A DNA stretch of 64,000 nucleotides from Desulforhopalus sp. (GTDB lineage Bacteria; Desulfobacterota; Desulfobulbia; Desulfobulbales; Desulfocapsaceae). Shown here in pieces: positions 38,048-45,323 of this stretch. A model generated the notes under the pieces. That model saw only the letters and a list, made by a program, of their open reading frames with translations, did no database searches and had not been told where the DNA came from. Numbering within the stretch: the stretch's first letter is position 1; every line of letters begins with the position of its first letter. The translations under genes and the position numbers were made by a program. The DNA lies in assembly GCA_030247675.1 (NCBI GenBank), contig JAOTRX010000003.1, positions 124,001 to 188,000 on the forward strand, written 5' to 3'.

Positions 38048-38914
38048 TTAGCCGCCGGCAGAGGCCTTGAGAAAGGTGCCGTTGCGGTATTCCTGGAAGG
38101 CCTGCAGGAGTTCTTCCGCGGTATTCATGACGATTGGTCCCTGCCAGGCGATGGGCTCGCGCAGGGGTTTACCGGCGATAAAGAGGAAGCGCAGACCGTG
38201 GTTGCCGGCAGTGACGACGATTTCCTCGCCGTCGGAGAAGGTGACCAGGGTGGTGTTGCCGCACTCGCTTGCCGCATCCGGGGCGAAGCGGCCAAAGCCG
38301 TCGATGACGTAGGCCATGGCGGTATAGCCAGGGCGGGTTGGATGGTTGATGCTACCGCCGGCGGGCAGGGTGATGTCGAGATACTCGGGGTCGGTGCTGA
38401 TATCGGTGACCGGTCCGCGGGTGTCGCCGACCCGGCCGCAGATGATCTTGATCCTTGCCCCCGATGGTAGCTGCACCTCGGGAATCTCCCCGGCGGTGAT
38501 ACCGCGGTAGCGGGGCGGGCACATCTTTTCGCTGGCCGGGAGATTCAGCCACAGCTGAAAGCCGTGCATCGCCCCGTTGGCGTCGCCCCGGGGCATCTCC
38601 TGGTGGATAATACCGCCGCCGGCGGTCATCCACTGCACGTCGCCACCGGCGATGACTCCGCGATTACCAAGGCTGTCGCCGTGCTCGGCCTCGCCCTTCA
38701 GCATATAGGTGATGGTCTCGATGCCGCGGTGGGGATGCCAGGGAAAGCCTTTGAGATAGTGGCTCGGGACATCGGAGCGAAAGTCGTCAAGGAGGAGAAA
38801 AGGGTCGGTAAGCTGGGGGCTGTGGAAACCGAAGGCCCTTCGCAGGTGGACGCCCGCGCCTTCAAGGGTGGGGACACTGGTGGTGGTGCCGCTTATCGAT
38901 CGTATCGTACGCAT
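38048..38914 (-). CDS. Pirin-family cupin protein
   Basis: A 288-residue bicupin. The N-terminal cupin has the metal-binding H-P-H-R-G-I-E-T-I and, further on, I-I-H-x-E-M-P motifs. Pirins bind iron; some have quercetin dioxygenase activity and others act as redox-sensing regulators, so the role here is open. The C-terminal cupin (about 180-280) is shorter, as usual. A ribosome site (GGAGAA) precedes the start. It follows tdh-kbl on the same strand (30-base gap from kbl stop) and may be cotranscribed. Confidence 0.92.
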   Translation of the reverse strand: MRTIRSISGTTTSVPTLEGAGVHLRRAFGFHSPQLTDPFLLLDDFRSDVPSHYLKGFPWHPHRGIETITYMLKGEAEHGDSLGNRGVIAGGDVQWMTAGGGIIHQEMPRGDANGAMHGFQLWLNLPASEKMCPPRYRGITAGEIPEVQLPSGARIKIICGRVGDTRGPVTDISTDPEYLDITLPAGGSINHPTRPGYTAMAYVIDGFGRFAPDAASECGNTTLVTFSDGEEIVVTAGNHGLRFLFIAGKPLREPIAWQGPIVMNTAEELLQAFQEYRNGTFLKASAGG

Positions 38915-38944
38915 GCTCTGTTCTCCATGTTTTAGTTGTGTTTC

Positions 38945-40168
38945 TCACCTTCTCTGGGTGAGGACCTCCAGCACCATCGCGATGTCGGCCTCGGTATGGG
39001 CGGCATTGATCTGGAAGCGGATGGTCTCGTTGCCCCTTGGCACCACCGGAAAGGTCAGGCCGACGACGAGGATGCCGGCCTCGAACAGACGCTTCACCAG
39101 GTCGTGGGTTCTCAAGGTGTTGCGGATTAGCATCGGCACCACCGGGTGCGGGCCGGGGATGCTTTCAAAACCAAGTCTTTCCAGGCCCGCGCGAAATTGC
39201 TGGGTGCGCTGCCGGAGGTTTTCCAGCCGCTTCTGTCCCTCGGCGCCGTCGCAGACATCAAGGGCCGCGGTGGCCGCGGCGCAATCGGCCACCGACAGCG
39301 GATTGGTGTAGATATAGGTGTCGGCCTTCTGGCGCACCGCCTCGGCAAGTGTCTCACTGCCGGCGATAAAGCCGCCGTTCACCCCAAAGGCCTTGCCGAA
39401 GGTGCCGATGATGATAGCCGGCGTCCTGCCGCAGAATTCCGGGGTCCCCCGGCCGGTTGCCCCGTAGGCGCCGATGCCGTGGGAATCGTCGACAACGGTG
39501 ACGACTCCGTCCGGGAATTTATGGCAGTAGCGATCGGTGATGGCGCAGATTTCGTTGATAGGGGCGTAGTCGCCGCGCATGCTGAAGATGCCGTCAAAGA
39601 TCACCACAACCCTGGTTGCCTCCGGCGGCACCATGTCGAGGCAGCGCTCCAGGTCGGCCATATCGTTGTGTTCGTAGATACTTTTGTTGCTGCCGGGCAC
39701 CCCGGCGATGCGCATCGCCCGGATGATCGAGTTGTGGTTGAGCTGGTCGCCGATCCAATAGGTGGTCCTGTTGCTAAGGGTTAAAGCCAGGCCGCAGTTG
39801 GCGGTGTAGGCCGAGTTGAAGATCTTCGCCGCCGCCTTGTCGACAAAGCGGGCGACACGCTCTTCCAGGGCGACATGATAGCTGTAGGTGCCGTCGATGA
39901 AGCGCACCGCCCCGGGGCCGACGCCGCAGGCGTGGGTGGCGTTGTCAGCCCTGGCAATAAGCAGCGGGTGGTGGGAAAGGGAAAGGTAGGAGTTGGAATT
40001 CATGCGGAGAAAGCGCCCCTTCTCGCCCCGCAGGGAATAGCGTGGCCCGAACTCGCCTGCTGGTGGGTGATAGGCGGCGATGATCCGCTCCGGTGGCTTG
40101 GCCCGTCCGTCCGCCTGCAATATTGCCAGTTCCGCCTGTAATGCCTTGTCAAGCTGGTTGTCGGTCAT
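38945..40168 (-). CDS. kbl: 2-amino-3-ketobutyrate CoA ligase (glycine C-acetyltransferase)
   Basis: A 407-residue PLP enzyme of the alpha-oxoamine synthase family. It has H-N-S-I-I-R, the cofactor-contacting [10 protein letters not shown], and the Schiff-base Lys in G-T-F-G-K-A-F-G. It cleaves 2-amino-3-oxobutyrate with CoA to glycine and acetyl-CoA. Its first 20 bases overlap the end of tdh, which makes the substrate, so the pair forms the threonine-to-glycine route. Other family members (AONS, SPT-like) are less likely given this partner. Confidence 0.93.
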   Translation of the reverse strand: MTDNQLDKALQAELAILQADGRAKPPERIIAAYHPPAGEFGPRYSLRGEKGRFLRMNSNSYLSLSHHPLLIARADNATHACGVGPGAVRFIDGTYSYHVALEERVARFVDKAAAKIFNSAYTANCGLALTLSNRTTYWIGDQLNHNSIIRAMRIAGVPGSNKSIYEHNDMADLERCLDMVPPEATRVVVIFDGIFSMRGDYAPINEICAITDRYCHKFPDGVVTVVDDSHGIGAYGATGRGTPEFCGRTPAIIIGTFGKAFGVNGGFIAGSETLAEAVRQKADTYIYTNPLSVADCAAATAALDVCDGAEGQKRLENLRQRTQQFRAGLERLGFESIPGPHPVVPMLIRNTLRTHDLVKRLFEAGILVVGLTFPVVPRGNETIRFQINAAHTEADIAMVLEVLTQRR

Positions 40169-41213
40169 GCTCTTCCCTCTCTGCCCAATTGAGAATAACC
40201 TTGCCGGACTTGCCCGAGCGCATCACCGCAAAGGCCTCGGCAAACTCGGTGTAGTGAAAGCGATGGGTGATCAGCGGCGTGATGTCGAGGCCGGTCTGGA
40301 TCATCGAGGTCATCTTGTACCAGGTCTCGTACATCTCCCGGCCATAGATGCCCTTGATGGTCAGGCCGTTGAAGATCACCGTGTTCCAGTCGATGCTTGT
40401 CGCCCCGGGCATGATGCCGAGCATGGCGATCTTGCCGCCGTGGCAGATATTGTCGAGAATGGCTGTAAGGGCCGCGGGGTTGCCGGACATCTCCATGGCC
40501 ACGTCAAAGCCCTCCTTCATGTGCAGCTCCTTTTGCACCAGGGCAAGATCTTCCCGGCCGGCATCGACCAGGCGCGTCGCCCCGACCCGGGCAGCCAGTG
40601 CCAGGCGGTAGGGATTGACATCGGTGACCACCACGTGCCGCGCTCCGCCGTGCTTGGCGATGGCCGCGGCCATGCAGCCGATCGGCCCGGCGCCGGTGAT
40701 GAGGACGTCTTCGCCGAGGATATCGAAGGACAGGGCGGTGTGCACGGCGTTGCCGAGGGGGTCGAAGCAGGCCAGGACATCGAGGGGGATGGCCGGGTCG
40801 CAAAACCAGACATTGGTGACCGGAATGGCCAGGTACTCGGCAAAGGCGCCAGGGCGGTTGACGCCGACGCCGCTGGTCTTCATGCACAGGTGGCGCCGAC
40901 CGGCCAGGCAATTGCGGCAGTGGCCGCAGACGACATGCCCTTCGCCGGATACCAGATCACCCGGTTTGCAGTCGTGGACATTGTCGCCGACCTGGTCGAT
41001 TATGCCGACGAACTCATGGCCGATGGCCATCGGCACCGGGATGGTCTTCTGCGCCCAGGCGTCCCAGTTGAAGATATGGACGTCGGTGCCGCAGATGGCG
41101 GTGCGGAGAACCTTAATCACCACCTCATTGCTGCCGGGTCTTGGCCTCGGCACCTCTTCCAGCCAGAGGCCCTCCTCCTTCCTTGCTTTGACCAGCGCCT
41201 GCATCGTTTGCAT
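40149..41213 (-). CDS. tdh: L-threonine 3-dehydrogenase
   Basis: A 354-residue zinc-dependent medium-chain dehydrogenase. Catalytic zinc ligands lie in A-I-C-G-T-D-V and G-H-E-F-V-G; the structural-zinc lobe has C-G-H-C-R-N-C and R-H-L-C. The cofactor loop is [21 protein letters not shown] is characteristic of Tdh. It oxidises threonine to 2-amino-3-oxobutyrate with NAD. The ribosome site GGGAG precedes ATG 41213. It overlaps kbl by 20 bases, tight coupling for an unstable intermediate. Confidence 0.95.
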   Translation of the reverse strand: MQTMQALVKARKEEGLWLEEVPRPRPGSNEVVIKVLRTAICGTDVHIFNWDAWAQKTIPVPMAIGHEFVGIIDQVGDNVHDCKPGDLVSGEGHVVCGHCRNCLAGRRHLCMKTSGVGVNRPGAFAEYLAIPVTNVWFCDPAIPLDVLACFDPLGNAVHTALSFDILGEDVLITGAGPIGCMAAAIAKHGGARHVVVTDVNPYRLALAARVGATRLVDAGREDLALVQKELHMKEGFDVAMEMSGNPAALTAILDNICHGGKIAMLGIMPGATSIDWNTVIFNGLTIKGIYGREMYETWYKMTSMIQTGLDITPLITHRFHYTEFAEAFAVMRSGKSGKVILNWAEREEHDRQPA

Positions 41214-41457
41214 CTGCCGCTCCCGAAGAGATGATAGAGAAATAAATGCCGTAGAAAAATGCTATCATAAGGTTTGCGAAATTTGTAGGTGATTTCCTGG
41301 ATCGTGGGGGCAGGGTCCACCTCGGGGTAATTTGGCTGGTTGCATTGACAGGAGGGGGATTGCGCTTTAATTTTCTCCTTGCATTTCCACCCCGCCGTTT
41401 GTGGCGGAGAGGCCGGCCGGCAAGGCCAATCACCATTGCTAACGGAGAAAAGAAAAA

Positions 41458-41793
41458 ATGAGACCCCTGCTGCTTTTGACCGCCGCCGTCCTCCTACTTC
41501 TTGGCGGATGTACCCAGGATACCCAGAATAAGTTCGGCCGCGCCGTACAGAACTGGACCGGAACCGATGGCATCCTTGAGGTCTACGCCGGTGATAAATT
41601 GGTAAAAAAGTTTATCAAGATCGATAAACTGACGACTGCCACGGCTTCAGCCGGCAAATTGGAACGGCCTTACCGTTTTGGCTACGGTATCCTTGACGCC
41701 AATCTCAACGGCGCCGTCGATCCCGGTGAGAAAAAGGTCTACTTCGAGTTCAGCGATTACTCGACATCGTATATTTTCTACGAAAATCCCTGA
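41458..41793 (+). CDS. Small lipoprotein of unknown function
   Basis: A 111-residue protein with a lipoprotein signal peptide: hydrophobic residues 4-15 and lipobox L-G-G-C (Cys18), so it should be anchored in the inner or outer membrane. The mature part is beta-type, with an acidic loop D-A-N-L-N-G-A-V-D-P-G that resembles a Ca-binding or dockerin-like loop, though this is not a firm match. A good ribosome site (GGAG) precedes ATG 41458. No family is recognised. Two REP-like repeats follow. Confidence 0.78.
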   Translation: MRPLLLLTAAVLLLLGGCTQDTQNKFGRAVQNWTGTDGILEVYAGDKLVKKFIKIDKLTTATASAGKLERPYRFGYGILDANLNGAVDPGEKKVYFEFSDYSTSYIFYENP

Positions 41794-41807
41794 TAATCCC
41801 AATCCTG

Positions 41808-41914
41808 TCGCAAGGGCATACGATTCGTTTGAGCAGACAAGCTGCTCAACTCAGCTTTATACCGCAAGGGCATGAGTTTCGTACAAGCAGGCCAGGTGCT
41901 TAACTCAGCTTTAT
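41808..41914 (+). repeat. REP-like palindromic repeats, copies 5 and 6 in tandem
   Basis: Two head-to-tail copies of about 53 bases. Copy 5 (to 41860) has the perfect arms TTGAGCAG / CTGCTCAA. Copy 6 (41861-41914) is diverged but keeps pairing arms (AAGCA/TGCTT), and its last bases include the rhodanese stop codon. Both share the head CGCAAGGGCAT and the tail CTCAGCTTTAT. Confidence 0.85.
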
Positions 41915-42417
41915 TCCGGCTGGTACGCGTGGAACTGCCGGTTGAGGAGCGTGCCCCATTTTTCGTTATAGGGGTGTACTGCGTGTACCGGCAGGTTTCC
42001 TCGCCACAGCGGATAGTCCTTGTTGGCCCAGGTGAAGATTGAACCGCGCAGGTTGCGGACATTGGTAAACCCCAGTTTGCCGAGTTTTTTGGCAAAGGCG
42101 GCGGAACGGACACCAACCGAGCAGTAGGCGACGATGGGGGTGTCTTTTGGGTAAGCAATATCCTCCACCCTGGTGATATTGACCGCCTTGGCCAGATGGC
42201 TGACCGCGAATTCCTCTTTTTCCCGGACATCGATTAGAACCGGAGGCTGTCCCCTGTCGATGGCGGCCTTCAATTGGTCCACCTCAAGGCTGACGACGTC
42301 CGGGTATTGCCGGGCGATGATGCCATAGATGTCTTCCCAGGTCGGTTTACCCCAGGAAAAACCGATGAGCAAGAGGGCGAGTGGCAAGATGTGGCACAGG
42401 GCAAGGTATGGTTTCAT
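41911..42417 (-). CDS. Periplasmic rhodanese-domain protein, downstream of hgcB
   Basis: A 168-residue protein. A signal peptide or anchor (about 1-22) is followed by one rhodanese domain with L-I-D-V-R-E and the catalytic Cys99 in Y-C-S-V-G-V-R-S. Such domains carry a persulfide sulfur or handle thiols. It starts 27 bases after hgcB on the same strand, so it is likely in the hgcAB transcript; a role in sulfur or Hg-thiol handling is inference. ATG 42417 starts the signal peptide; a TTG at 42447 would overlap hgcB. Confidence 0.87.
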   Translation of the reverse strand: MKPYLALCHILPLALLLIGFSWGKPTWEDIYGIIARQYPDVVSLEVDQLKAAIDRGQPPVLIDVREKEEFAVSHLAKAVNITRVEDIAYPKDTPIVAYCSVGVRSAAFAKKLGKLGFTNVRNLRGSIFTWANKDYPLWRGNLPVHAVHPYNEKWGTLLNRQFHAYQPE

Positions 42418-42443
42418 TGCCGTTGCTCGGGTAATGATAAGTG

Positions 42444-42737
42444 TCAACAGCCGCAGGAGGACGGGGCCTTGCCGCGGAGCCTGGCGATCCAGTTGTTGAT
42501 GATATAGGCGGCGCAGCCGCAGCCGTCATCGGGGTTGACATAGATTGCCGCGGTTGGACAGTTTTTTGCGCAGGCGCCGCATTCCATGCAGGCGTTAGCG
42601 TCGAGAATCTCCGCCTTGCCGTTTTCTACCCGGAAGATGCGGTGCGGGCAGACGGTCCGGCAATTACCGCAGCCGATGCATTTGTCGACTGCCAAGCGGA
42701 GGATAGCGGTGTTGTCTAAGTATCTAAATCCTTTCAC
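42444..42737 (-). CDS. hgcB: HgcB, ferredoxin of mercury methylation
   Basis: A 97-residue ferredoxin with two [4Fe-4S] motifs: C20-x2-C23-x2-C26-x3-C30-P and C50-x2-C53-x2-C56-x3-C60-P, the second reading C-M-E-C-G-A-C as in known HgcB. After the clusters are the conserved G-C-A-x-x-I-I region (C73, C75) and a C-terminal Cys pair, here C95-G-C97 rather than adjacent Cys. HgcB is thought to reduce the corrinoid of HgcA and to bind Hg(II) through these extra Cys. The start is GTG 42737 with GGAG 7 bases upstream. It follows hgcA by 15 bases. Confidence 0.94.
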   Translation of the reverse strand: MKGFRYLDNTAILRLAVDKCIGCGNCRTVCPHRIFRVENGKAEILDANACMECGACAKNCPTAAIYVNPDDGCGCAAYIINNWIARLRGKAPSSCGC

Positions 42738-42752
42738 ATTAGCTCTCCATTA

Positions 42753-43922
42753 TTACGACACGAACGGACCGGCCAGCCAGAGCAGGAAGGCGAGGGTCGT
42801 CGAACCGATTTGAAAGGCCAGGCCGTGGCGCATCTCTTTTGCTACCCCGGACAGCGAGGTGAAGGGTGTTGAACCGGTAAAATTCATCGCCAGAAAGGCC
42901 GAACAACCACTGACCCAGAGAAAGATTGCCGCCATCTCGCCGCCGTGTATCCCGTGCAGGCCGGCAAGGAGCACGGCTCCGGCCAGTCCGCCGGCCACCG
43001 CACCCTTCAGCCAGAACTGGCGAAACGGCAGCCACGGCAGGAGCAGCGGCGTGGCCACCGCCCCGGCAAGGATTGCCGCAAGGGTGGCAATAAGCAGGAC
43101 AGCGCCGCGGCCAAGGGCCATATCAAACGAGAAAATGTCCGGCGATATTCCCGACAGTAAGAAAAATACCACCGCGGAGATCGCCAGCTGTTTCCAGATC
43201 AGGCAGATTTCCAGAGGAATAAGGACCGCCCGTTCGCGCAGGGTAAAGGTGACGGTGCGCATCGCCTCGCTAGCCTCGCCCCGGCGGAGGAATTCCGGCA
43301 GATCGGCCGCCAATATCGGCCCGAACCGGCCCCTGAAGCCGCACAGCCGTTTGAGATCATGGGCGGCAACACCGTTGGCCGAGAGCTGGGGCAGGATCAG
43401 TTCTCTATGGCTGACGACCTTGTCGAGTTGCGCTCGCTGCACCTGATAGGCGATCTCCTCGGCGGAGAAGGTGCCCTTACCGGCGGCGCACCAGACATTG
43501 ATACCCCGGGTGTCGATGACCAAGATCCACAGGGCAAGCCCGCCGAGTTCCCGGCGCAGGGCGTCAAAACTGAGCTTGTAGTTGGCGGTAACCAGCACCG
43601 GCGACTTGTCATCCGGTTCACCCAGGCAGTAGAGGCCGGGGGTAATCTTATAGTTGTTGCGGGTAAGGCCGGTGCGGGCGCCTATGGTGCCGAGACCATC
43701 GCGCAGCGAAAGGGCGGCGGCAACCCGTGGCACGGGACCGGCCGGAGTGTCGATAAAACCCTCGACGAAGGGGAGGATGGCATAACCGGCGCGTTCATTG
43801 CCACTGGACCGTGGCGGCGGTTTTGGCCCTCAGCAGGGTGCATCGGGGATTTCCGGTGGTGTCTGGTGCAGGGGCAAAAGCTGGCGCAAGGGGAGTATCT
43901 GTTGTTGGAACTGGGTGCTCAC
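42753..43922 (-). CDS. hgcA: HgcA, corrinoid mercury methyltransferase, with an in-frame TGA (candidate selenocysteine)
   Basis: The conserved HgcA core is unmistakable: the cap-helix motif N-V-W-C-A-A-G-K with the cobalt-ligand Cys (C145 of the extended protein), T-A-N-Y-K-L-S-F-D, a C-terminal membrane domain (about 235-389, some five helices) and F-T-G-S-T-P-F-T-S-L-S-G-V. It transfers a methyl group to Hg(II). The first in-frame start after the TGA is GTG 43733, but the frame upstream still encodes family sequence (V-E-G-F-I-D-T-P-A-G-P). It then meets TGA at 43832-43830, directly after a Cys codon, and continues open to GTG 43922 with GGAG 6 bases before it (ATG 43949 is also in frame). 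Read through, the protein is 389 residues with Cys30-Sec31. Confidence 0.9.
43778..43832 (-). promoter_or_regulatory. TGA codon and downstream hairpins, candidate bacterial SECIS
   Basis: After the TGA (43832-43830) the message can form a hairpin with arms TGGCA (43803-43799) and TGCCA (43782-43778), an inner AAC/GTT pair and a loop GCGCCG that starts with G, 37 bases after the TGA. That is at the outer limit of usual bacterial SECIS spacing. A nearer hairpin GCCA/ACCG...CGGT/TGGC also exists but has no G at the loop start. The structure is suggestive, not decisive. Confidence 0.35.
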
Positions 43923-43963
43923 ACGGTTCTCCGGAAGAATAATTGTCATTGCAAGGGTCAGAA

Positions 43964-43998
43964 AGAGGGGATGGGCTGCTCGGTGTCCCAGCCCCTCT
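43964..43998 (-). terminator. Hairpin between metC-like gene and hgcA
   Basis: Arms AGAGGGG (43964-43970) and CCCCTCT (43992-43998); on the minus strand it is followed by TTCT only. It could be a weak terminator or attenuator that separates hgcA from the upstream gene. Confidence 0.45.
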
Positions 43999-44012
43999 GG
44001 TCATATCCCCAT

Positions 44013-45182
44013 TTATGTAAGCATGGCCAGGCCTTTTGCAAGGTCTTCGCGGAGGTCGTCGCAGTCTTCCAGGCCGATACTGAGGCGGATGATGGTTGTG
44101 CCAGCATACCTCGACGGGGTAGAGCGCACGACTTTGGCGGCGGTCAGCAGGCTCTGGTAGCCGCCCCAGCTGTAGCCAAGACGGAACAGAGCCAGCGAGT
44201 CGATGAAGGCAGCGAGCTCCGCCTCACTGTAGTCTTTTTTAAAGGTAAAGGCGAAGAGGCCGGAGGCGCCAAGGAAATCCCGCTTCCAGATATGGTGTTC
44301 GGGATGACTGGTCAGGGCCGGATGGAGGACCGTATCCACCTGCGGCAAGGTCTGCAGCCAGTTGGCAAGACTGAGGGCCGACTGTTCGTGCTGGCTTAGC
44401 CTTGTGGCCAGAGACTGCAGGCCGCGCAGGGCGAGATAGCATTCCTCGGCCGGGGTGTAGATCTCCAGCAGTTTATAGAAATCGGCAAAGGTCGTGGCGT
44501 GGCGTTCGCCGACGGTCACCGTGCCAGCAAGCACGTCGGAGTAGCCGCAGATATATTTGGTCACCGAGTGGATGGTGGCGTCGATCCCCAGCTCAAAGGG
44601 CTTGAGATACAGCGGTGTGGCCCAGGTGGCGTCGAGGATGGTGACGATATTTTTTCGGCGGGCGACGGCGGTGATCGCCGGGATGTCCTGGAGTTCGAAG
44701 GTCAGGGAACCGGGCGACTCCAGGAAGATCAGGGTGGTGTTCGTCTGGATAAAGTCTTCGATCTCCGCCCCGACATTTGGTGGCACAAAGGTACAACTCA
44801 CCCGGTATTTATGCAGGACCTTGCGGCAAAAGCGCTGGCCCGGGCCATAGGCATTGTCGACTATCAGGATATGGTCGCCGCTTGCGGTAAAGGCCATCAG
44901 GGCGGTCTGGATAGCGGCGATGCCCGAGGGGAAGACCCTGGTCATCGCGCCGCCCTCAAGTTGGCGCATCGCCTCCTCGAACTGCCGCTGGGTGGGCAGG
45001 CGGTCGGTGCCGTAGCTGATCCCCTGATACTCGTGGCGGCCGGCTTTGGCCATATCTGCATAGCAGTCGAAAAGCACCGTCGAGCCCTTATAGCTGGGCG
45101 GATTGATGGTTGCCGCCGGGGTGGTGTCTCGTTCCTGCCAGTTGGTGGCGATGATTCGGGTGGCGTCTTTCATGTCTTTCAC
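44013..45182 (-). CDS. metC: Cystathionine beta-lyase (MetC-like, PLP-dependent)
   Basis: A 389-residue Cys/Met-metabolism PLP enzyme. It shows Y-G-T-D-R-L-P-T, the S-G-I-A-A-I phosphate-binding loop, D-A-T-W-A-T-P, and the PLP Lys in H-S-V-T-K-Y-I-C-G-Y-S-D. The W-A-T-P/ICGYSD pattern is that of bacterial MetC, which splits cystathionine to homocysteine, pyruvate and ammonia; some also release H2S from cysteine. It lies 90 bases upstream of hgcA on the same strand. A link between homocysteine/sulfide supply and mercury methylation is inference. Good ribosome site (AAGGTG). Confidence 0.92.
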   Translation of the reverse strand: MKDMKDATRIIATNWQERDTTPAATINPPSYKGSTVLFDCYADMAKAGRHEYQGISYGTDRLPTQRQFEEAMRQLEGGAMTRVFPSGIAAIQTALMAFTASGDHILIVDNAYGPGQRFCRKVLHKYRVSCTFVPPNVGAEIEDFIQTNTTLIFLESPGSLTFELQDIPAITAVARRKNIVTILDATWATPLYLKPFELGIDATIHSVTKYICGYSDVLAGTVTVGERHATTFADFYKLLEIYTPAEECYLALRGLQSLATRLSQHEQSALSLANWLQTLPQVDTVLHPALTSHPEHHIWKRDFLGASGLFAFTFKKDYSEAELAAFIDSLALFRLGYSWGGYQSLLTAAKVVRSTPSRYAGTTIIRLSIGLEDCDDLREDLAKGLAMLT

Positions 45183-45323
45183 CTTGCAGTTTTGTCCGTC
45201 CGGATAGCGGGAGAACCCTTGTTGGTTGACTGTACCATAAGAAAAACGGTATAAGGGAGAAAATCCCTTAATATCTGTAATCTTTGCAGCAGTATCTGCA
45301 GCAACTTGAGCCCTTGAGCCCGC

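Noticed and set aside
43800-43832. The nearer hairpin (GCCA/ACCG...CGGT/TGGC) right after the hgcA TGA as a canonical SECIS
   Set aside because: Its apical loop CCGCCA begins only 12 bases after the TGA and has no G at its start, unlike bacterial SECIS elements; the second hairpin fits better but is borderline.
43795-44004. A 69-codon minus-strand frame ending just upstream of the HgcA core, which could suggest a +1/-1 frameshift in hgcA
   Set aside because: Its product is low in pattern, while the HgcA frame itself continues upstream past one TGA with a good ribosome site and no frameshift needed.
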